NCBI RefSeq assembly: GCF_947487515.1
Contig: NZ_CANKWO010000002.1
Coordinates: 310,001 to 374,000 of the forward strand
Direction: 5' to 3'
Source: an uncultured Litoreibacter sp.
Lineage (GTDB): Bacteria > Pseudomonadota > Alphaproteobacteria > Rhodobacterales > Rhodobacteraceae
DNA: 64,000 nucleotides
Part shown: piece by piece, positions 34,901-45,049 of the stretch
Position numbering within the stretch: the first letter of the stretch is position 1
How the letters are laid out: the number at the start of each line of letters is the position of its first letter
Made by a program: the position numbers and the translations under genes
Notes under the pieces: generated by a model
Database searches by the model: none
Told to the model about the DNA's origin: nothing
What the model saw: only the letters and a program-made list of their open reading frames with translations

Positions 34901-36200
34901 CGCAAAACGCATATTGATCCTTGGGGCTTATGGCCTCATCGGGTCTGCAATTGCGCGACGGCTGACCGCCGCAGGTCATCTGGTGACTGGATTGGGGCGC
35001 GATCCGGTCGCTGCTCGCAAAGTTCTTCCAAACATCTCTTGGCAAATAGCGGATGTGGCAGGCCTGTTGGACCCGAATTCATGGGGCGCCCACCTGCAAG
35101 ATATCGATGTCGTGATCAACTGCACGGGCGCGTTGCAGAACGGGCACCAAGACGATCTCGAAGCGCTGCACCATCACGCGGTTGCGGCCCTCTCAAAGGC
35201 CTGCGCATCCCGTGACGCGCAGTTGATCCAAATCTCCGCCGTTGGGGCCACACCCGAGGCCCGCACGAACTTCTTATCCTCAAAGTCCCGTGGCGATGCG
35301 GCCATCAAGGCCTCAGGATGCCGGTATCAAATTCTGCGACCTGGATTGGTGCTGTCGGAAACAGCCTATGGCGGCACTGCGATGCTCCGGATGCTGGCCG
35401 CCGTCCCTGTGATCCAACCGCTGGCCTTCGCGGATGCGCCGATCCAAACCGTCTCGACCAATGACCTAGCCTCTGCGGTGCTTTATGCGGTGTCCGGAGA
35501 CGTCCCCAGCGGGTTTGAGGGGGATCTGGTCGAGCCCATGCCCCGTCCTCTCGGCGAAATTGTAGCGCAGATGCGCCATTGGCTGGGCTTTCCCCGCGCC
35601 ACGCGACAACTTCACATGCCGCGCCCGATCCTTGCGGTTTTGATCGCCGCCGCGGATGGCTTATCCCACCTTGGGTGGCGCTCCCCGTTGCGCCGCAACG
35701 CGGTGACCGTTCTTCAAGACGGGGTCACGGGTGACCCGACCCCATGGGCCAATCTGGGGCTGATGCCTGTGGCGGCGCTCAAGGACACCCTCGCCTGCAT
35801 GCCCGCCCGCGCCGAGGACCGCATGTCGGCGCGAATATCACTGGTTATGCCCCTGCTCGTCGCCACCTTGTCGCTGTTCTGGCTTGTGTCGGGGCTCATC
35901 GGTTTGTTTTACGCCACCCCCGCCGCCCGAGTGCTGCAAGACGTCGGCTGGCCCTATCCGCTCGCTGTCTCCAGCGTGGTCTTTTGGGCCATCGTCAACA
36001 TGGTGCTTGGGGTGACCATCCTGTTTCGCAAACATTCGGCCATGGCGTGTTGGGCGATGATCGCTGTCAGCGCAATCTATCTGATGGCCTCCAGCTTGGT
36101 CACTCCACATCTCTGGGGCGACCCCCTTGGGCCTTTGGTCAAGATTTTGCCTGCAATGGCCTTGGCCCTAGTGGCACGCATCACATTGGAGACCCGCTAG
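34890..36200 (+). CDS. SDR-type NAD(P)-binding protein fused to a DoxX-like membrane domain
   Basis: 436 aa from the ATG at 34890 (a GTG lies one codon earlier). The Rossmann motif LILGAYGLIGSAIA is at about 9-22. An atypical short-chain dehydrogenase domain runs to about 305. The C-terminal 130 residues hold four membrane segments, as in DoxX-like domains. Substrate unknown. It overlaps nadE and shares a base with the DUF2269 gene, so the three are probably co-expressed. Confidence 0.78.
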   Translation: MNPDAKRILILGAYGLIGSAIARRLTAAGHLVTGLGRDPVAARKVLPNISWQIADVAGLLDPNSWGAHLQDIDVVINCTGALQNGHQDDLEALHHHAVAALSKACASRDAQLIQISAVGATPEARTNFLSSKSRGDAAIKASGCRYQILRPGLVLSETAYGGTAMLRMLAAVPVIQPLAFADAPIQTVSTNDLASAVLYAVSGDVPSGFEGDLVEPMPRPLGEIVAQMRHWLGFPRATRQLHMPRPILAVLIAAADGLSHLGWRSPLRRNAVTVLQDGVTGDPTPWANLGLMPVAALKDTLACMPARAEDRMSARISLVMPLLVATLSLFWLVSGLIGLFYATPAARVLQDVGWPYPLAVSSVVFWAIVNMVLGVTILFRKHSAMACWAMIAVSAIYLMASSLVTPHLWGDPLGPLVKILPAMALALVARITLETR

Positions 36201-36676
36201 TGGATTGGCTGGACGTTTTGCGGTTCCTTCATGTTCTGGGAGCATGTGTGTTGATCGGAACCGGCGCGGGCATTGCCTTCTTTATGGTCATGGCGCATCG
36301 CACTGGCTCTGCGGCCGGCATCGCGCACACGGCATCCATCGTGGTAATTGCCGACACAATATTCACAGCCACCGCCGCGGTTTTGCAGCCCGTCACCGGC
36401 GCCGCATTGGCATGGGGGCTGGGGTGGTCGCTGCTTGAGGGTTGGGTGCTGGCCTCGTTGGTGCTTTACGTCGTGATCGGGGTGTTTTGGTTGCCCGTGG
36501 TCTACCTGCAAATCCAGATGCGCAACGAGGCTGCGACCTCTGCCAGAAACGCGACCGCCCTTAGCCCACGCTACTTTAGGTTGTACCGCATTTGGTTCGG
36601 TTGTGGCGTTCCGGCGTTTCTTGCTATCTGCGGAGTGTTGTGGCTCATGTTGATGAAACCCGCGTTGCCGTTTTGA
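36200..36676 (+). CDS. DUF2269 integral membrane protein
   Basis: 158 aa starting at the GTG at 36200, which overlaps the preceding TAG; no ATG precedes it in a suitable place. Four membrane segments are visible; the N-terminus WLDVLRFLHVLGACVLIGTG is typical of DUF2269. Its coupling to the SDR-DoxX gene suggests a shared membrane function that is not known. Confidence 0.8.
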   Translation: MDWLDVLRFLHVLGACVLIGTGAGIAFFMVMAHRTGSAAGIAHTASIVVIADTIFTATAAVLQPVTGAALAWGLGWSLLEGWVLASLVLYVVIGVFWLPVVYLQIQMRNEAATSARNATALSPRYFRLYRIWFGCGVPAFLAICGVLWLMLMKPALPF

Positions 36677-36728
36677 TCCCACGGCCTTGTGATTTGTCGA
36701 TTGATCTGCGGTTTGGCACCAAGTCCGC

Positions 36729-37553
36729 ATGAAACATTTGAAATCACTCGCGACTGCTGTTGCAGTCCTCTTTTCCTCCCCTGCCCTTGCTTGTGGTCCC
36801 GATACGGATTGCGTCTTGGACGATCGAACATACCGCGTGGCGATGCCCGAAGGTCACGACGGGGCCACGCCAGTTGGCGCAATCGTGTTTTCGCACGGGT
36901 ACCGCGGGTCCGCTGCGGGGCTGATGCGCAATCGCAATCTGCGCCGTGTCATATCCGACATGGGTTTGGCGTTTATCGCCCTAAAGTCCAAAGGGGACGA
37001 TTGGGTTTTGCCCAACTCGCCACGTCACATGGACAGCGACGGTTCCGGTGAGTTTGAGTATGTCGACGCCGTCATCGCGGATGCCACCCAGCGCCACAGT
37101 ATAGATGCCGACCGTTTGGTTGCGGCGGGGTTTTCGGCAGGCGGGATGATGACATGGAACCTTGCCTGCGCGCGTTCCGACCTGTTTCGCGGCTTCGTGC
37201 CTATATCGGGCACATTTTGGCTAAAGCCCCCCGCAGCCTGCAACGGGCCGGTCGCAAACATCATCCACATCCACGGCGACAATGATCCAACGGTGCCCCT
37301 GAACGGGCGTCCTATCTTGCGCACCCATCAGGGCAAAGTGTCCGACGCGCTGGAAATGTACCGCGCTTATGGCGCGTTCGCAGAGGTCTCAGCCAGCAAA
37401 ACCGCCCCGACATCCAAACGCCTGTCTTGTAGCAACAGCGCCAATTCTGACGGCGACATTTTGAACTTTTGTATGTTTGAGGGCGGGCATAGTTTCCGCA
37501 GCGAATATCTGCGCTACGCTTGGGAAACCTTCGAGGATGCGGGGCGGCTCTAA
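36729..37553 (+). CDS. Secreted PHB-depolymerase-like esterase
   Basis: 274 aa with a signal peptide (cleavage near SPALA-CG). The alpha/beta hydrolase fold has the nucleophile elbow GFSAGG (about 138-143), an Asp in HGDNDPTVP and a His in EGGHSF. The overall pattern matches the LpqC/PHB depolymerase esterase family. It acts on an extracytoplasmic ester that cannot be specified. Confidence 0.82.
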   Translation: MKHLKSLATAVAVLFSSPALACGPDTDCVLDDRTYRVAMPEGHDGATPVGAIVFSHGYRGSAAGLMRNRNLRRVISDMGLAFIALKSKGDDWVLPNSPRHMDSDGSGEFEYVDAVIADATQRHSIDADRLVAAGFSAGGMMTWNLACARSDLFRGFVPISGTFWLKPPAACNGPVANIIHIHGDNDPTVPLNGRPILRTHQGKVSDALEMYRAYGAFAEVSASKTAPTSKRLSCSNSANSDGDILNFCMFEGGHSFRSEYLRYAWETFEDAGRL

Positions 37554-37569
37554 ACCGCCCCGTCCCGAA

Positions 37570-38484
37570 TTACAGCATCATCTGATAGCTCATCGGGACA
37601 TACTCAAAGCCGTCGTCTTTGCTGGCAACATAGCCCATCGCGGGGAACGGCATGTGGTAGCCAACCATCGGCACGCGGTCCGCCGCCAGCATGCCCAGCA
37701 CTTTGCGGCGAGACGCGGCGGCCTGCGCCTTATCCATGTCGAACCGCACCTCCCAATCGGGCTTGGCCAGCGACCACACGGGGTGATTGGCCAAATCCGC
37801 GATCAGCACCAGCTGGGCGCCATTGCTTTCAATCATGTATCCCATGTGGCCCGGAGTGTGGCCATACATGGCAACTGACGTAATGCCCGAAGCCACGGAG
37901 GCCCCGTCGTCGATCATTGTCATCTTTTCCGACAAAGGTGCGACTTTCCCCGCAAAACCCTTGTTGTCGGCCTTGGCCCAGTGATTGTGCTCTATCGCGC
38001 CGGTCACATAAGACGCATTTTTGAAGGTCTCTCCTGCATCGCTCATCAAGCCGCCAATGTGGTCGCCGTGCATATGGGTGATGACAACTTTGTCGACTTG
38101 ATCCGTGGTGTATCCTGCGGCCTCCACGGCTGTCGTGATGCCTTTGGCGTTCTGTCCGGTGTCAAAGAGGATCAATTCCGACCCTGTGTTTATCAATGTC
38201 GGGGTAAAGAAAAACTGCACCTTGTCGGCGGGCAGGAAGGCCGCATCCGAGGTTTGCGCGAATGTCTCTTTGTCGACGTTCATCCCGAAAATGCTTTGCG
38301 GGTCCTCCACTGACATCATTCCGGCCAGCAATGTGGTCACTTCAAACTCCCCAAGCTTCACACGGCGGGATTTGGCAATATCTATGCCCTTCATGTCCGC
38401 TTTGGCGGCGGCGGCCCGCGGCAGGGCGGCGGCAAGCGGCAGGCTTGCCCCCAACGAAAGTGCGGCGCGTCTGGTGAATGTCAT
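37570..38484 (-). CDS. Periplasmic metallo-beta-lactamase-fold hydrolase
   Basis: 304 aa with a Tat-type signal (TRRAALSLGASLPLAAAL). The metal motif THMHGDHIGG (about 135) and the later GHTPGHMGY and LIADLANHPV blocks are MBL-fold landmarks. It is related to quorum-quenching or arylsulfatase-like hydrolases; the substrate is unknown. It is convergent with the esterase gene and divergent from gltX. Confidence 0.87.
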   Translation of the reverse strand: MTFTRRAALSLGASLPLAAALPRAAAAKADMKGIDIAKSRRVKLGEFEVTTLLAGMMSVEDPQSIFGMNVDKETFAQTSDAAFLPADKVQFFFTPTLINTGSELILFDTGQNAKGITTAVEAAGYTTDQVDKVVITHMHGDHIGGLMSDAGETFKNASYVTGAIEHNHWAKADNKGFAGKVAPLSEKMTMIDDGASVASGITSVAMYGHTPGHMGYMIESNGAQLVLIADLANHPVWSLAKPDWEVRFDMDKAQAAASRRKVLGMLAADRVPMVGYHMPFPAMGYVASKDDGFEYVPMSYQMML

Positions 38485-38632
38485 GGTAAAATTCTCCTGT
38501 GCTGAATGATCTGGGCGGCATCAAACAAGGTTGCGCGCCTAAAATCCAATCAATACCAAGTGAGAACAGCACAGATATGGACAAAGGCGGGCCATTGTGG
38601 TTCACGAACGGCAACCCGAAAAGGACCGATCC

Positions 38633-39958
38633 ATGACCGTCACACGCTTTGCCCCCTCCCCGACCGGCTACATTCATGTAGGCAACTTGCGCACCGCTTT
38701 GTTCAACTACTTGATCGCGCGCAAGGCGGGGGGGCAGTTTATCCTGCGCCTTGACGATACGGATCCGACACGGTCCACGCAGGAATATGCGGATGCGATC
38801 AAAGTCGATCTGGAATGGCTGGGCATTGAGTGGGACCGCGTGGAGACCCAATCCTCTCGGTTGGACCGCTATGTCGCTGCCGCCGATGAGCTGCGCTCCA
38901 AAGGCCGCTTTTATGAAGCCTTCGAGACCCCGACCGAATTGGACCTGAAACGCAAGAAGCTGCTGAACATGGGCAAGCCTCCGGTCTATGACCGCGCGGC
39001 TCTTGATCTGTCCGACGACGAGAAAGCCGCCCTGCGCGCTGAACGTGGCGACGGGGTGTGGCGCTTCAAGCTGGACCAAGAGCGCATTGAATGGGCCGAT
39101 GGCATTGTCGGCGATGTTTCGATTGACGCGGCATCCGTGTCCGATCCGGTGTTGATCCGTGGTGACGGGCAATTCCTCTACACCTTGGCCTCCGTGGTGG
39201 ATGACACCGAAATGGGCATCACCAATGTTGTGCGCGGCTCTGACCATGTGACCAACACGGCAACCCAAATCCAGATCATTCAGGCCTTGGGTGGCCATGT
39301 GCCAAACTTTGCGCATCACTCCTTGCTGACCGGCCCGCAGGGCGAGGCGCTGTCGAAGCGCTTGGGCACATTGTCCTTGCGTGATCTGCGCGAATCCGGC
39401 GTGGAGCCTTTGGCCCTGCTGTCACATATGGCGCGTCTCGGCTCGTCCCAGCCGATTGAGCTGCGCGCGTCCATGGATGAGCTGATCGAAGGTTTCGACC
39501 TCAGCCACTTTGGCGCGGCCCCGACCAAGTTTGACGAACAAGACCTCTACCCGCTGACCGCGCGCCACCTCAGCGCACTCGCCGCCGAGGACGTCAAAGC
39601 TGACCTCGATGCGTTGTCAGTGCCCTCCGACAAGCAAAGCGCCTTTTGGAATGTCGCCCGTGAAAACATCACCACCCGCAAGGACATCGCAGGATGGTGG
39701 GATCTTTGCGTGAACGGTGCCGATCCTGTGGTCGATGACGAGGACAAGGATTTCGTGGTGGACGCGCTGGCCATGCTGCCTGACGCGCCTTTCACGGACA
39801 CCAGCTGGTCTGAATGGACCGCCGCTGTCAAAGAGGCCACCGGCCGCAAAGGCCGCGGATTGTTCATGCCGCTGCGCAAGGCGCTGACCGGAATGAACCA
39901 CGGCCCCGACATGGGATCGCTGATGCCGCTTTTGCAAAAGATCAAAGCGAAGGGCTAG
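38633..39958 (+). CDS. gltX: Glutamyl-tRNA synthetase
   Basis: 441 aa from the ATG at 38633. The class-I motifs are FAPSPTGYIHVGNL (HIGH variant) at the N-terminus and ALSKRLG (KMSKS variant, about 241). It charges tRNA-Glu. At 441 aa it is slightly shorter than many GltX enzymes (about 470). Many alphaproteobacteria encode two GltX, one charging tRNA-Gln as well; which type this is cannot be decided here. Confidence 0.95.
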   Translation: MTVTRFAPSPTGYIHVGNLRTALFNYLIARKAGGQFILRLDDTDPTRSTQEYADAIKVDLEWLGIEWDRVETQSSRLDRYVAAADELRSKGRFYEAFETPTELDLKRKKLLNMGKPPVYDRAALDLSDDEKAALRAERGDGVWRFKLDQERIEWADGIVGDVSIDAASVSDPVLIRGDGQFLYTLASVVDDTEMGITNVVRGSDHVTNTATQIQIIQALGGHVPNFAHHSLLTGPQGEALSKRLGTLSLRDLRESGVEPLALLSHMARLGSSQPIELRASMDELIEGFDLSHFGAAPTKFDEQDLYPLTARHLSALAAEDVKADLDALSVPSDKQSAFWNVARENITTRKDIAGWWDLCVNGADPVVDDEDKDFVVDALAMLPDAPFTDTSWSEWTAAVKEATGRKGRGLFMPLRKALTGMNHGPDMGSLMPLLQKIKAKG

Positions 39959-40072
39959 GCGCCCCTTCGCCCCACATCACCCTGACGAAACTCTTGGCCC
40001 AGAGGTAACATCAGCTCTGCGCGAAACTTGTCGCTGTTCGCGGCCACAGAACAAAGGCCTGTTTCCGGTGGC

Positions 40073-40098
40073 TTGCGGCCCCAGTGGCGAGGCCGCAA
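40073..40098 (-). terminator. hairpin after the ABM-like gene
   Basis: TTGCGGCC-10 nt-GGCCGCAA, a perfect 8-bp stem directly downstream of the leftward gene at 40107. No T-run follows, so termination is uncertain. Confidence 0.35.
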
Positions 40099-40106
40099 AT
40101 CCTAGT

Positions 40107-40421
40107 TCAATGTGTTTCAAGTGAAACGTAGACATCCATCTCGGCCTCAGGGTCGAAGTCACTGAGATCCATGACCGAAAAGAACATCGCGCAGGCGGGC
40201 GATTCCATCTCTTTTTTGACCACGTCCAAATAGTCCTCGTGGCTGCGGAACTGGACGATATCGAGGTAAGTGCCATCAGGCTTGCGAACAAGCTGACGAC
40301 GGAGCACGCCCTCTTCATTTGCGACAAATTCGTTTTGGAAAACTGCCGAAGCGGCGAGCAGATCGGCCTCTGTTTTGCCTTCAGCAAGTTTGATCGGTGC
40401 GAGAACAGTAACGGGTGACAT
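40107..40421 (-). CDS. Small dimeric alpha-beta barrel (ABM-like) protein
   Basis: 104 aa beginning TVLAPIKLAEGKTEADLL. The pattern VLRRQLVRKPDGTYLDIVQF followed by an amphipathic helix resembles the antibiotic-biosynthesis-monooxygenase fold. It is divergent from a WYL-domain regulator 75 nt away, which may control it. The function is unknown. Confidence 0.7.
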   Translation of the reverse strand: MSPVTVLAPIKLAEGKTEADLLAASAVFQNEFVANEEGVLRRQLVRKPDGTYLDIVQFRSHEDYLDVVKKEMESPACAMFFSVMDLSDFDPEAEMDVYVSLETH

Positions 40422-40495
40422 CTTATCTCCTTTGGTGGTTTTGTGTCACGGTGGTACCTATTGCCTAATATGACATTTTGTGTCCTATTTCTTTG

Positions 40496-41230
40496 ATGGC
40501 GCGTGCGAATTCACATGATCGGCTCAAACGGTTTGAACTCTTGGCTGCTCACCTCAAGCAGGAAGGTTTCTGCACCATCAAGGATCTGGCCGAGGTCCAT
40601 GGCGTAAGCGAGCGCACGATCGCGCGGGATCTGCAACTGATGAGGGATCAGGGTCTCCCTATCGATGCAGATCGGGGGCGCGGTGGCGGTGTCCGGCTGG
40701 ACCGTCATTGGGGCATCGGTCGTCTCAACTTGAGTTACCCCGAAGCGGTTGACCTTCTGATCAGCATTTCCGTTGCCGAGCAAATGAAATCACCGATTTT
40801 TCTAGCTAATCTGGCGTCAATCAGAAGGCAGCTCATTGCTTCTTTTTCAATGGACAAACGTGACAAGGTTGAACGGCTGAAATCACGAATACTGATCGGC
40901 GAGACGGCTTCGACATTCGTTCAAGGAAACGTTCTGCCCTCCAGTGGCAAGGCGGTTCAGAAACTGCATCAGGGGTTTCTTGATCAGACAAGTGTAGCCG
41001 TTCGCTACAGGGACGAAAGCGGCAAAATCACCAAGCGGGAGATTGAGCCGCATTACCTTCTGCTGAACTATCCGATCTGGTATGTGCTCGCCGTCGACCA
41101 CCTGCGCGGTGCTTTGCGAACTTTTCGGTGCGATCGCATTCTGAGCGCTGAACCCACCGACACGAAGTTCAAGGTTATGCCGAAAACAAGCTTCGCGCAG
41201 CCTCTGGAGGGTAACGAGCTACTCAAATAG
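40496..41230 (+). CDS. HTH-WYL transcriptional regulator (YafY-like)
   Basis: 244 aa from the ATG at 40496 (an earlier in-frame start at 40478 lacks support). The N-terminal DeoR-type HTH contains EVHGVSERTIARDLQLM, followed by a GRGGGVRL wing. The WYL domain (about 140-215) includes EPHYLLLNYPIWYVLAVDHL. WYL domains bind nucleic acid or small ligands. The divergent ABM-like gene is the likely target. Confidence 0.87.
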   Translation: MARANSHDRLKRFELLAAHLKQEGFCTIKDLAEVHGVSERTIARDLQLMRDQGLPIDADRGRGGGVRLDRHWGIGRLNLSYPEAVDLLISISVAEQMKSPIFLANLASIRRQLIASFSMDKRDKVERLKSRILIGETASTFVQGNVLPSSGKAVQKLHQGFLDQTSVAVRYRDESGKITKREIEPHYLLLNYPIWYVLAVDHLRGALRTFRCDRILSAEPTDTKFKVMPKTSFAQPLEGNELLK

Positions 41231-41255
41231 GCAACCCACCACTCGCAGATTGCAA

Positions 41256-41813
41256 TTAGCCGTCGCCCATCCAGCCGCGCAGCATTGCCAAGGCCGCAGG
41301 GCTATCCCATTCGGCATCCCCGTTCATTCGCGCCACTTCGCGCCCCTGCGGATCAATCAACACTGTAAAGGGCAAGCCGCGGCCACCAATGTCGCGGATC
41401 AAAGTCATTTTGGGGTCAAAGAGCTTTGGCAAATGGGCCAGTTTCTTTTCATCAAAGAAGCGATCAACCGCGGGGCGGGCGTTGCGTCCGGTGGTGATCG
41501 TCACGACCTCAAATTTTGCCCCGCCAAGCTTTGCGTCGAGACGGTCCAATGACGGCATCTCCTTCACGCAAGGCGCACACCACAGCGCCCAAAAGTTCAG
41601 CAAAACATATTTTCCGCGGTAGGCCGACAGGCCCACCTTGTTGCCGCCAGCGTCCAAAAACTTGGTCGCCGGAAGGGCACGTGGCTCTCCATGCACCTGT
41701 AAGCCCGCCAGATCACCCTTCGCCAACGCAAACAAAGCATCCGTTCCGGCAACTGCAGGGTTTGCACCCAAGGCTAGGCCCGCGTATAGCACCAAGAGCT
41801 TTAAGAACCGCAT
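41256..41813 (-). CDS. TlpA-like periplasmic thiol-disulfide protein
   Basis: 185 aa from the ATG at 41813, which opens a signal peptide (about 1-22). The thioredoxin fold has the CxxC site in [13 protein letters not shown] (about 79-82) and the cis-Pro region GLPFTVLID. Such proteins reduce or oxidise envelope cysteines, often in cytochrome c maturation. It is divergent from argH by 24 nt. Confidence 0.9.
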   Translation of the reverse strand: MRFLKLLVLYAGLALGANPAVAGTDALFALAKGDLAGLQVHGEPRALPATKFLDAGGNKVGLSAYRGKYVLLNFWALWCAPCVKEMPSLDRLDAKLGGAKFEVVTITTGRNARPAVDRFFDEKKLAHLPKLFDPKMTLIRDIGGRGLPFTVLIDPQGREVARMNGDAEWDSPAALAMLRGWMGDG

Positions 41814-41837
41814 TTCACTACTCCAAAAGGCCAGCAC

Positions 41838-43238
41838 ATGACCGACAACAAAAAAGACGAATCCAACGCCATGTGGGGCGGGCGCTTCGCCGCTGGTCCA
41901 GACGCCATCATGGAAGCAATCAATGCCTCCATCGGGTTTGACCAACGTTTCGCCCAGCAAGATATTGAGGGCTCCCGCGCCCATGCCGCCATGTTGGGCG
42001 CCAAAGACATCATTACGGGTAACGATGCCGAGGCGATCAGGGAAGGCCTCCTCACGGTCTTGTCAGAAATCGAGACCGGAAAGTTCCCGTTTTCCGTGGC
42101 TTTAGAAGACATTCACATGAATGTGGAGGCACGCCTGCGCGAATTGATCGGCGAACCTGCGGGTCGTTTGCACACCGGCCGTTCCCGCAATGACCAAGTG
42201 GCTTTGGGCTTTCGCCTCTGGGTGCGCGATCAGGTGGATGCCGCGATTGTCAGCATCAAAGCCCTGCAAAAGGCGCTTGTCGCGCAGGCCGAGGCCGGAG
42301 CGGGCTGGGTCATGCCTGGTTTTACCCATTTGCAAACCGCGCAACCTGTCACATGGGGTCACCACATGCTGGCCTATGTTGAAATGCTGGGCCGCGATGT
42401 GTCTCGTTTTGAGGACGCCCGCAAGCGCATGAACGAATCGCCCCTTGGGGCAGCCGCGTTGGCCGGTACGTCTTTCCCGATTGACCGCGACATGACGGCG
42501 CAAGCGTTGGGCTTTGACCGCCCAGCGGCCAATTCGCTGGATGCCGTGGCCGACCGCGACTTCGTTCTCGACTTCCTTGGAGCGTCCTCGATCTGCGCCA
42601 TGCATTTGTCGCGCCTGTCCGAGGAGCTGGTGATCTGGTCCTCAGCGCAATTCCGCTTTGTGACCATCTCGGACCGTTTCTCCACCGGCTCGTCGATCAT
42701 GCCGCAAAAGAAAAACCCTGACGCCGCTGAACTGATCCGCGCCAAGATTGGCCGCATCTATGGCGCCAACACCGCGTTGATGATCGTGATGAAAGGGCTG
42801 CCGCTGACGTATTCGAAAGACATGCAGGAAGACAAAGAAATGACCTTCGACGCGGCCGACAGCCTGATGCTGGCGCTGGCGGCGATGACTGGCATGGTCG
42901 CAGATATGACCGCAAATCAGCCAGAGCTGGAAAAGGCCGCGGCCTCTGGCTTCTCCACCGCGACCGATTTGGCCGATTGGTTGGTGCGCACGTTGGATAT
43001 GCCATTCCGCGACGCGCATCATGTTACCGGTGCCTTGGTGAAACTTGCCGAAGATAAGGGCTGCGACCTGCCCGACCTCAGCCTTGCTGACATGACTGGC
43101 GTTCATGCTAAGATCACGCGGGATGTCTTCGACGTTCTTGGCGTTCATAATTCCGTCGCCAGCCGCACCAGCTTTGGGGGCACGTCACCGGACAACGTGC
43201 GGGCGCAGGCGGCTCTTTGGAAGGAAAAACTAGCATGA
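41838..43238 (+). CDS. argH: Argininosuccinate lyase
   Basis: 466 aa. [11 protein letters not shown] begins the family pattern, [11 protein letters not shown] follows (about 112), and the signature [12 protein letters not shown] is present. It splits argininosuccinate into arginine and fumarate. The ATGA at its end starts a tiny lipoprotein gene. Confidence 0.97.
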   Translation: MTDNKKDESNAMWGGRFAAGPDAIMEAINASIGFDQRFAQQDIEGSRAHAAMLGAKDIITGNDAEAIREGLLTVLSEIETGKFPFSVALEDIHMNVEARLRELIGEPAGRLHTGRSRNDQVALGFRLWVRDQVDAAIVSIKALQKALVAQAEAGAGWVMPGFTHLQTAQPVTWGHHMLAYVEMLGRDVSRFEDARKRMNESPLGAAALAGTSFPIDRDMTAQALGFDRPAANSLDAVADRDFVLDFLGASSICAMHLSRLSEELVIWSSAQFRFVTISDRFSTGSSIMPQKKNPDAAELIRAKIGRIYGANTALMIVMKGLPLTYSKDMQEDKEMTFDAADSLMLALAAMTGMVADMTANQPELEKAAASGFSTATDLADWLVRTLDMPFRDAHHVTGALVKLAEDKGCDLPDLSLADMTGVHAKITRDVFDVLGVHNSVASRTSFGGTSPDNVRAQAALWKEKLA

Positions 43239-43384
43239 AACACGTGATTGCGCTGACGACCGCCGCCCTGCTGGGCGCTTGTGGCATCGATGGTGAACCC
43301 AGCTCTCCGGAGCCTCAGGCCGCGACAAAAACCGGCGTTACCATCACCGGCCGCGCCGAAGTCGGTGCACAGAAAAAGTGGTAG
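43235..43384 (+). CDS. Tiny lipoprotein overlapping argH
   Basis: 49 aa, too short for most gene callers. The start overlaps the argH stop by ATGA. A signal sequence ends in the lipobox LLGAC (Cys 16), and the mature part is only about 34 residues, with [10 protein letters not shown] near the end. Small lipoproteins after argH or lysA are a recurring arrangement in proteobacteria (LptM-like). The role is unknown here. Confidence 0.72.
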   Translation: MKHVIALTTAALLGACGIDGEPSSPEPQAATKTGVTITGRAEVGAQKKW

Positions 43385-43510
43385 GCACGGGGAATACCCG
43401 CCTAAATAAGCGATCCCCCGCTGTAGCTACTGCTTGCAAATGGACAGCGGTGCGGGTGAAGTGAATAACAGGGTGCGACCAACGCGCCACCAGATACGGT
43501 AAGTGAGACT

Positions 43511-43981
43511 ATGGAAAAGATCCCAATGACCCCAACGGGGTTCAAGGCCCTCGACAGCGAACTGAAAAACCTCAAGGTCGTGGAACGTCCCGCGATCATC
43601 CAAGCCATCGCCGAGGCCCGCGAACATGGGGACCTGTCCGAAAATGCCGAGTACCATTCCGCCAAGGAAAAGCAATCCTTCATCGAGGGGCGCGTCAAGG
43701 AATTGGAAGGCATGATCAGCCTTGCGCAGGTCATTGACCCCGCCACCCTGTCCGGTGCCATCAAATTTGGCGCGACGGTCAAGATGATCGACGAAGACAC
43801 CGAGGAAGAGAAAACTTTCCAGATCGTCGGCGAGCAAGAGGCCGATATTCACAACGGGCTGCTCAACATCGCCTCCCCTTTGGCCCGCGCGCTCATCGGC
43901 AAGGAAGAAGGTGACAGCGTCGAGGTGAAGACCCCAGGCGGCACCAAAGACTACGAAATTCTGGAAATCCAATACGTCTAA
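43511..43981 (+). CDS. greA: Transcription elongation factor GreA
   Basis: 156 aa, usual length. The N-terminal coiled coil carries the acidic tip region [18 protein letters not shown] (about 36-53), and the C-terminal FKBP-like domain ends [18 protein letters not shown]. It rescues backtracked RNA polymerase by stimulating transcript cleavage. Confidence 0.97.
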   Translation: MEKIPMTPTGFKALDSELKNLKVVERPAIIQAIAEAREHGDLSENAEYHSAKEKQSFIEGRVKELEGMISLAQVIDPATLSGAIKFGATVKMIDEDTEEEKTFQIVGEQEADIHNGLLNIASPLARALIGKEEGDSVEVKTPGGTKDYEILEIQYV

Positions 43982-44006
43982 GAACCACGGCAGAGACAAC
44001 AGCACC

Positions 44007-45029
44007 ATGTCAGACAAAGAGCCAGAGATCATCACCGACAAACCCATGGACTTGGGCGTTTACGCGCGCCCCGAGCGTGGGATGGCGGCTGCGGATGTCA
44101 TCGCCATTGCATTGTCCGTTCTGTGGTTGATCTCTGTGGCGGTGTATTTCTTGATCTTATCCCCTGCCCAAGAGACCACGCGCGGCAGCTTTGTGGTGGC
44201 GATGCTCGCGGTTTTCCTGCCTATAGCGTTGATCTGGATCGGGGCCACCGTGGTGAAAACCGCCCGCGTCATGCGCGAAGAGGCCAGCCGCCTGCAGTCG
44301 GCCATCGACGGGATGCGCCAAGCCTATGTGTCACAGGCGCAAACCTCTGGCATGGGGGTCAAACCCGCGGTGGAACGCAAACTTGATGAAATCGCGTCAG
44401 CGACCAAGCAAACGCAAAACACTGTGGCCACATTCGCAACATCGCGCCCCACAACACCAGAGCAAACCCCATCCCACCCCGCATTGACCAAGCCGGATGC
44501 GGTCCCCGACAGCCAGCCGGTGTTGGCTCTGGGCACGCCAGAAGTCACATCGCGCCCACCTCTATCGGTCGAAGACTTTATCGGGGCGTTGGATTTCCCA
44601 GAGGATGAAAATGACATCGAGGGCTTTCGCCAGTTGCGTCGGGCCTTGGCGGATCACAAAAGTGCCAAGTTGGTGCGATCATCCCAAGATGTGCTGACTT
44701 TGCTGAGCCAAGACGGCATCTACATGGATGACCTAACCCCAGACCGGTCGCGCCCAGAGTTGTGGCGGGCATTTGCCAATGGGGAGCGCGGGCCTTCTGT
44801 TGCTGGCATTGGCGGGGTGCATGACCGTTCGTCTCTGGCGCTGGCCTCCGGCCGCATGCGGTCTGATGCGGTGTTTCGCGATGCGGTGCACCACTTCTTG
44901 CGTGAATTCGATAAGGTTTTCGCCGATTTCGTGGATGCCGCAACGGATCAGGACATCACCAAGCTGGCGGATACCCGCACTGCACGTTGCTTTATGCTCC
45001 TCGGTCGCGTGACCGGCACCTTCGACTAG
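44007..45029 (+). CDS. Membrane protein, unknown function
   Basis: 340 aa with two N-terminal membrane segments (about 28-50 and 60-80), then a helical, probably coiled region (about 85-145), a Pro/Thr-rich linker and a folded C-terminal domain (about 190-340). I recognise no motif. It follows greA by 25 nt. The layout resembles conserved Roseobacter-group hypothetical proteins. Confidence 0.7.
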   Translation: MSDKEPEIITDKPMDLGVYARPERGMAAADVIAIALSVLWLISVAVYFLILSPAQETTRGSFVVAMLAVFLPIALIWIGATVVKTARVMREEASRLQSAIDGMRQAYVSQAQTSGMGVKPAVERKLDEIASATKQTQNTVATFATSRPTTPEQTPSHPALTKPDAVPDSQPVLALGTPEVTSRPPLSVEDFIGALDFPEDENDIEGFRQLRRALADHKSAKLVRSSQDVLTLLSQDGIYMDDLTPDRSRPELWRAFANGERGPSVAGIGGVHDRSSLALASGRMRSDAVFRDAVHHFLREFDKVFADFVDAATDQDITKLADTRTARCFMLLGRVTGTFD

Positions 45030-45049
45030 CCAATACCGCCTATCGCGCC

